A stretch of 64,000 bases of DNA. It comes from Arcuatula senhousia (lineage: Eukaryota > Mollusca > Bivalvia > Mytilida > Mytilidae). Positions 59,931 to 64,000 of this stretch are shown here, piece after piece (positions within the stretch are counted from its first letter, which is position 1; the number at the start of each line of letters is the position of its first letter). Position numbers and translations under genes: made by a program. Below the pieces are notes generated by a model. It saw nothing but the letters and a program-made list of their open reading frames with translations, made no database searches and was not told the DNA's origin. The stretch is from the NCBI GenBank assembly GCA_963971305.1, contig OZ020306.1, positions 34,741,512 to 34,805,511 of the forward strand, in the 5' to 3' direction.

Positions 59931-62610
59931 CTACTTATTCTCTTCGTGCCTGGTGGCACATAAGGCTGAAACCAGTTGTCTCCATTTGGGTCTGTCAGTT
60001 GCAATCTTCTCCAGCTCTTTCCAGGTTTTTCCCATCTTTCTGACCTCACTGTCGATGTGCCGCCGCCATGTTTCTCTTGGGCGTCCTCTGTTTCTCTTTC
60101 CCTCTGATGGTGTCCATTTTAGTGCTGTTTTTGTGATTGAATTTTTGTCTTTTCTTATTATGTGGCCTATCCATTTAAATTGTTTCTGTTTGATGGTAGT
60201 GATGATGCATTGCTGGCCTGTTCTTTCAAAGAGATTGGTGTTTGTTATCTTCTTTGGCCAGTAGATCTTACAGATTTTTCTTAGGCAACTAGAATGAAAA
60301 CCTTTCAATTTTTGGCTATCTTTTTGTGTTAACCTCCAGCATTCTGAACCATATAACAGAGTAGATAAGATGTTGCTTTAGTAAATCTTACTTTGGTTTT
60401 TTCCCTGATATTACTGGATCTCCAAATTTTATTTAACTGGTGGAATGATGTTCTAGCCTTTTGTAGCCTGCTTAATATATCTTTTTCTGTTGCATTTGTT
60501 TTACTGATAATACTGCCAAGGTAAGTAAAGTCGGTCACTTCTTCTAAATCTTCATCTGCTAGTTTTATCGGTGGTGGTGAAGGGTGGAGTTGCATTGTCT
60601 TTGTTTTCTTCTTATTAATGTTAAGCTCAATCTGCTTTGCATTTATATTGAGGTCGTTTGTTTTCTTTTGTAGGTGGTCTGATGCTGAGGACAAAAGAGA
60701 TATGTCGTCGGCAAAGTCAATATCTTCCAGCATTGATGTTAATGTCCATCTAATTCCTCTACGTTTGTTTCCAATTGTTTTTCTCATTACCCAGTCTATG
60801 GCAACTAAGAAGAGCATTGGTGACATAATGCACCCTTGGCGTACTCCACTTGATATCTTAAACCAGTTTGATAGCTTGTTGTTATGCATCACACTACATG
60901 AGAAGTTGTTGTAGAAACATTTTATTATGTGTACAAGTTTTTCTTGGCATCCATATGCTCCTAATATCTTCCATAGGAATATATGATCAATGCAGCTTAC
61001 TCCTGGTCTGAAACCTGCCTGTTCCTTCCTGATGTTTCTGTCTATCGAGCTGCTTAATCGCATACATATAATCTTACAGAAGATTTTACTTTGCACAGAT
61101 AACAAAGTAATGACCCGCCAGTTGTTGCATTCAGTCTCCTTTCTTTGGTAGCTTTATGATCAGGCCTTGACACCAATCCTGAGGTAGTGTTTCATTTCTC
61201 CAAATTTTATTGAAAAGCATTTCAAGTTTTTCAGCTATAAACTTTGAATCAGATTTTATCATTTCTGCAGTAATATTATCGATTCCAGGTGATTTGTTGT
61301 TTTTAAGACTTTTTATGGCCTTCATTATTTCTTCCTTTTTTGGAGGATCTACATCTATTTCAAATGTTTCACAAAAGATCTCATTAATTTCTGGTAGGGT
61401 TTCTGGGACTGGTCTGTTAAGAACTTCGTTAAAATGTTCTGCCCATCTTTCAAACTGTTTTTTCTTCTAATGCTATGTTATTTCCACTCTTATCTTTTAC
61501 AACTGAAGTGCCACTACTAGATTTTCCATACAATTCTTTTGTTATTCTGAAAATTTCTCCTTGTTGACCTTTTTTGGCTGCTTCTTCAGCTTCATTTGCT
61601 TTTGTTTCAAAATATTTTCTTTTGTCTTTTCTTAATTTATGTTTTTTTTCTTTATTACTCTCAGAGTATTCATTGGTGTATTTAGCAATCAGCCTTTCAG
61701 ATCTTGCATTTTGCTTTTTCTGCTTCAATTCTTTTCTCTTATCAATAAGCCTCCAAGTATCAAGCTGTATCCATTCTTTGTCTGAATTTGTTTTAGTGCC
61801 AAGTATATCTTCACTGGTTTTTATGATGTTATCTTTCAGATGTTTCCACTGACTTTCTATACCATTTTCTAGTCCGTCTCCTACATCTGCCAAAGTCTGA
61901 AATCTGTTTCTCAATGTGATGGAGAACTTTTTCTGTATGGCAGGGTCTTTTAATATAGCTGTATTATATCTTTTTCTTGATGTTTCTGATTTGTTTGGGT
62001 TTTTTCTTAGGTGGATTCTAACTTTTGCTAACAAAAGATGGTGGTCGCTAGCAACATCTGCTCCTCGGCGTACAACCACATTTTCTAGGGAATGTCTCCA
62101 CCTTCCATTTATAATGATGTGGTCTATTTGGTTGCTGTCTCTACCATTTGGTGATACCCATGTCTTCTTGTGTATTTCTTTATGTTGAAAGAGTGTACCA
62201 CCAATGACACAGTTGTTTAATTCACATAGGTCAGCTAATCGTCTTCCATTTTCATTGATGGTGCCACAGCCATTCTTTCCCATAGCTCTTTCATTTCCCT
62301 CATTTGTGTTTCCTACTTTAGCATTTAGGTCTCCAATTATTAAAAGAATATCATGTACTGGAACTCTATCTATGACTGTTTGGAATTGCTCATAGAAGTT
62401 GTCTTTTGTTCTTCCTCCGCATCGTTTGTAGGAGCATAACAGACAATAATTGATGTTTTTACATGTCTACTATTGAACCTTGCTGTCATAAGTCTCATTT
62501 ATTGGTAGCCACTCAATAAGACTTTTCTTTGCCTGAGGTGTCATGATAATTGCTACACCTTCTCTGTGGATGTTGTCTTCTAGTTTTGTATGCAAAGTAA
62601 AACTTAAGGC
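59931..62610 (-). mobile_element. LINE-C: RTE-like LINE, decayed and 5'-truncated
   Basis: Minus strand, read from 62610 down. Endonuclease (APE-type): DNIHREGVAIIMTPQAK (about 62560), IIVCYAPTNDAEEEQ (62445-62400), LLIIGDLNAKVG (about 62320), WVSPNGRDSNQIDHIIINGR, SDHHLLLAKVR (about 62050). RT: SLKNNKSPGIDNITAEMIKS (61310-61255), 'ECNNWRVITLLSVQSKIFCK' (61130-61075), EQAGFRPGVSCIDHIF, SSGVRQGCIMSPMLF, FADDISLLS (catalytic, Y replaced by F), FTYLGSIISKTN. The C-terminal domain is typical of RTE-like LINEs: 'FKWIGHIIRKDKNSITKTAL' and RGRPRETWRRHIDSEVRKMG, ending CATRHEENK and stop. Frameshifts near 62490, 62410, 61470, 61128 and 60340 make it inactive. Confidence 0.88.
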
Positions 62611-64000
62611 GACAAAGATCAAAGTCTTTTGGGGTTTAAAAACTTTCTTAATTGTCCATGCACTTGAAATAAGACGCGATGCTTCATTTGTGTTATTTAA
62701 ACCAGAAGATTTTAGTTATTATGTTTATTTTGTTTTTGTTTTTTTTTGTATTGTTGCCGTACAACTTTTATCTTTAGCGTCTCTTATTGATCTTTGATAG
62801 ACAAAAAGGGCATATACCAAGCATTTAATCTTAATTATTCACCAGGAATTGCCTCCTGTAAAATATGTTTGCATAAAAAATACCGCATGTGTATTTAAGA
62901 CAATGTACTAGCAAGATGTAGTTGGCCAGATTTCACGGAGTTAAAATTCCAGGTATATATAGTAAATGTCGGTTGGGCGGGCAACCTTTTTTATAATTAT
63001 CATTTTTCTCTGCATCTATTTTGATATTTAGTTTATAAACGTATTGATTAGTTCTGGAATGGAAAACAAGCTAGATGCTTTTGTGAATACCTCCACTGTT
63101 TGCAGTTTGACGACCAGTGTGGCAATTGTAGCGGGCCCCATTCAGCCTGCTATTATCGAACTCTACAAAAAAGTTCTTTAACGTGCATGGGTTATTTAGT
63201 AAGCAGTATCAGCATTGGCTTTTATAACGTATGATTCGATATCAGGTTTGTCGCTCATCTACTTCCAGTTTACTGACTTAAATTTGTTGACATAAATGTT
63301 CATAAATAAACAATTTAATGTTTCGTACCAGTTTTCTCACTAACTACTCATCAGAGGCGCATAATATTTGGTATACAACATCATCATGGGCTTCTATAAC
63401 ATGGGATTTAATTTCAAGTCTGACATCTATCTACTTTCTTTTTAACGAAATCCAGTCATTTGTTTTAAATGTTCTTTTTATTATTTATTTTCTTGACACA
63501 TATACCCAAATAAATGAAACATCCATTTGATTTGTAAATGTAGGCTTTGGGTAAATTTGACATTAAAAGGCAGGATTGTATCTTTCGTCAGAAAAATAAT
63601 TCAGGATACCCACTGTGCTCTATTCAATAAAAAGTCAAGACAAAATCAAACAAAAAAACCGAAACGATATGGAAAATCAGTATGGACAAGAACATATCCA
63701 TTCCCTAACTAAAGATAATTTGGATCGTTCCGTTGTACATCCTTAGACCATGTAAAGAAATGCTAAAAAATGTCTAATTATCCTGTATGAATCATATATA
63801 ACATTCGTAAATTTACAGATTCAGTCAGTAAATTATGTAGATAGAAATTAATGATATGTGGAATAAGTATACGCGACACAACCTACAACATAAAACAGCC
63901 AGCAGCCTTCAATGTGACCAGCAGTCGCTACACGCTGTTTTGAAATTGGTCCTGTATTGAAAAAAAAAATTCATAAGATTCAAGCTTAATCCTAAAGTGT
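62611..64000. other. Non-coding tail with repeat fragments
   Basis: 63190-63290 and 63340-63440 are two diverged copies of a pearl-type core unit ('cagtatcagcattggcttt..aac' / 'aacatcatcatgggcttctataac'). 63852-63945 ('ggaataagtatacgcgacac') is an inverse copy of the 7418-7535 repeat. No gene is supported. A 40-codon ORF at 63059-63181 (ENKLDAFVNTSTVCSLTTSV) has no domain. Confidence 0.45.

Noticed and set aside
63059..63181. Forty-codon ORF ENKLDAFVN...
   Set aside because: Too short, no domain, splice signal or conservation visible.

Overview
The window is animal nuclear DNA. It is AT-rich and intron-bearing, and most of it is nested transposable elements. Several features point to a bivalve mollusc, most likely a marine mussel (Mytilus-like). 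There are many pearl/Helentron-type repeats with cores of about 155-170 bp plus (TCCG)n/(TCTG)n tracts, a 'cagaggcgc' interspersed repeat, Penelope, RTE-like and other LINE copies, and an ankyrin-Mab21 gene of the kind expanded in bivalves. The species call is inference.

Two host genes are supported. (1) IFT46, a cilia intraflagellar transport subunit, lies on the + strand. Thirteen exons (27919-42502) join in frame to give about 405 residues ending at a TGA; only the start exon was not found. Its introns carry pearl-type repeats, a small TIR element and a 2.2 kb element with near-identical direct terminal repeats. (2) An ankyrin-repeat plus Mab-21/cGAS-like nucleotidyltransferase gene (50800-58398, +) is split inside its catalytic domain by a 4.8 kb foldback transposon whose arms are 21-bp satellite arrays. 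Two small frameshifts further break this copy. A possible further exon lies on the - strand at 5118-5306.

Layout: 1-6.3 kb is mostly non-coding with small hairpin/TIR elements. 6.3-14.9 kb is a Russian doll: a LINE holds a Penelope-like element (PLE), whose reverse transcriptase ORF is cut by two DNA transposons, each with a clean 5-bp target duplication. The first has perfect 43-bp TIRs with a CACGGTG terminus and itself contains a foldback element carrying an HSC70 3' end. 15.1-16.9 kb is a dead LINE. 17.6-25.3 kb holds two minus-strand LINEs; the 3' region of one is interrupted by a 4.2 kb MULE-like element (9-bp target duplication) that carries an SGNH-hydrolase pseudogene. 27.9-42.5 kb is IFT46. 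43.5-47.6 kb is a run of pearl/Helentron-type repeats. 49.2-49.9 kb is a second foldback element with 21-bp satellite arms. 50.8-58.4 kb is the split ankyrin-Mab21 gene. 59.9-62.6 kb is a decayed RTE-like LINE.

The insertions were resolved from the sequence. In four cases the flanking host sequence rejoins across a short duplicated target, and in three of those the host reading frame is restored exactly. No alignment or database search was run; family names rest on motifs and termini.
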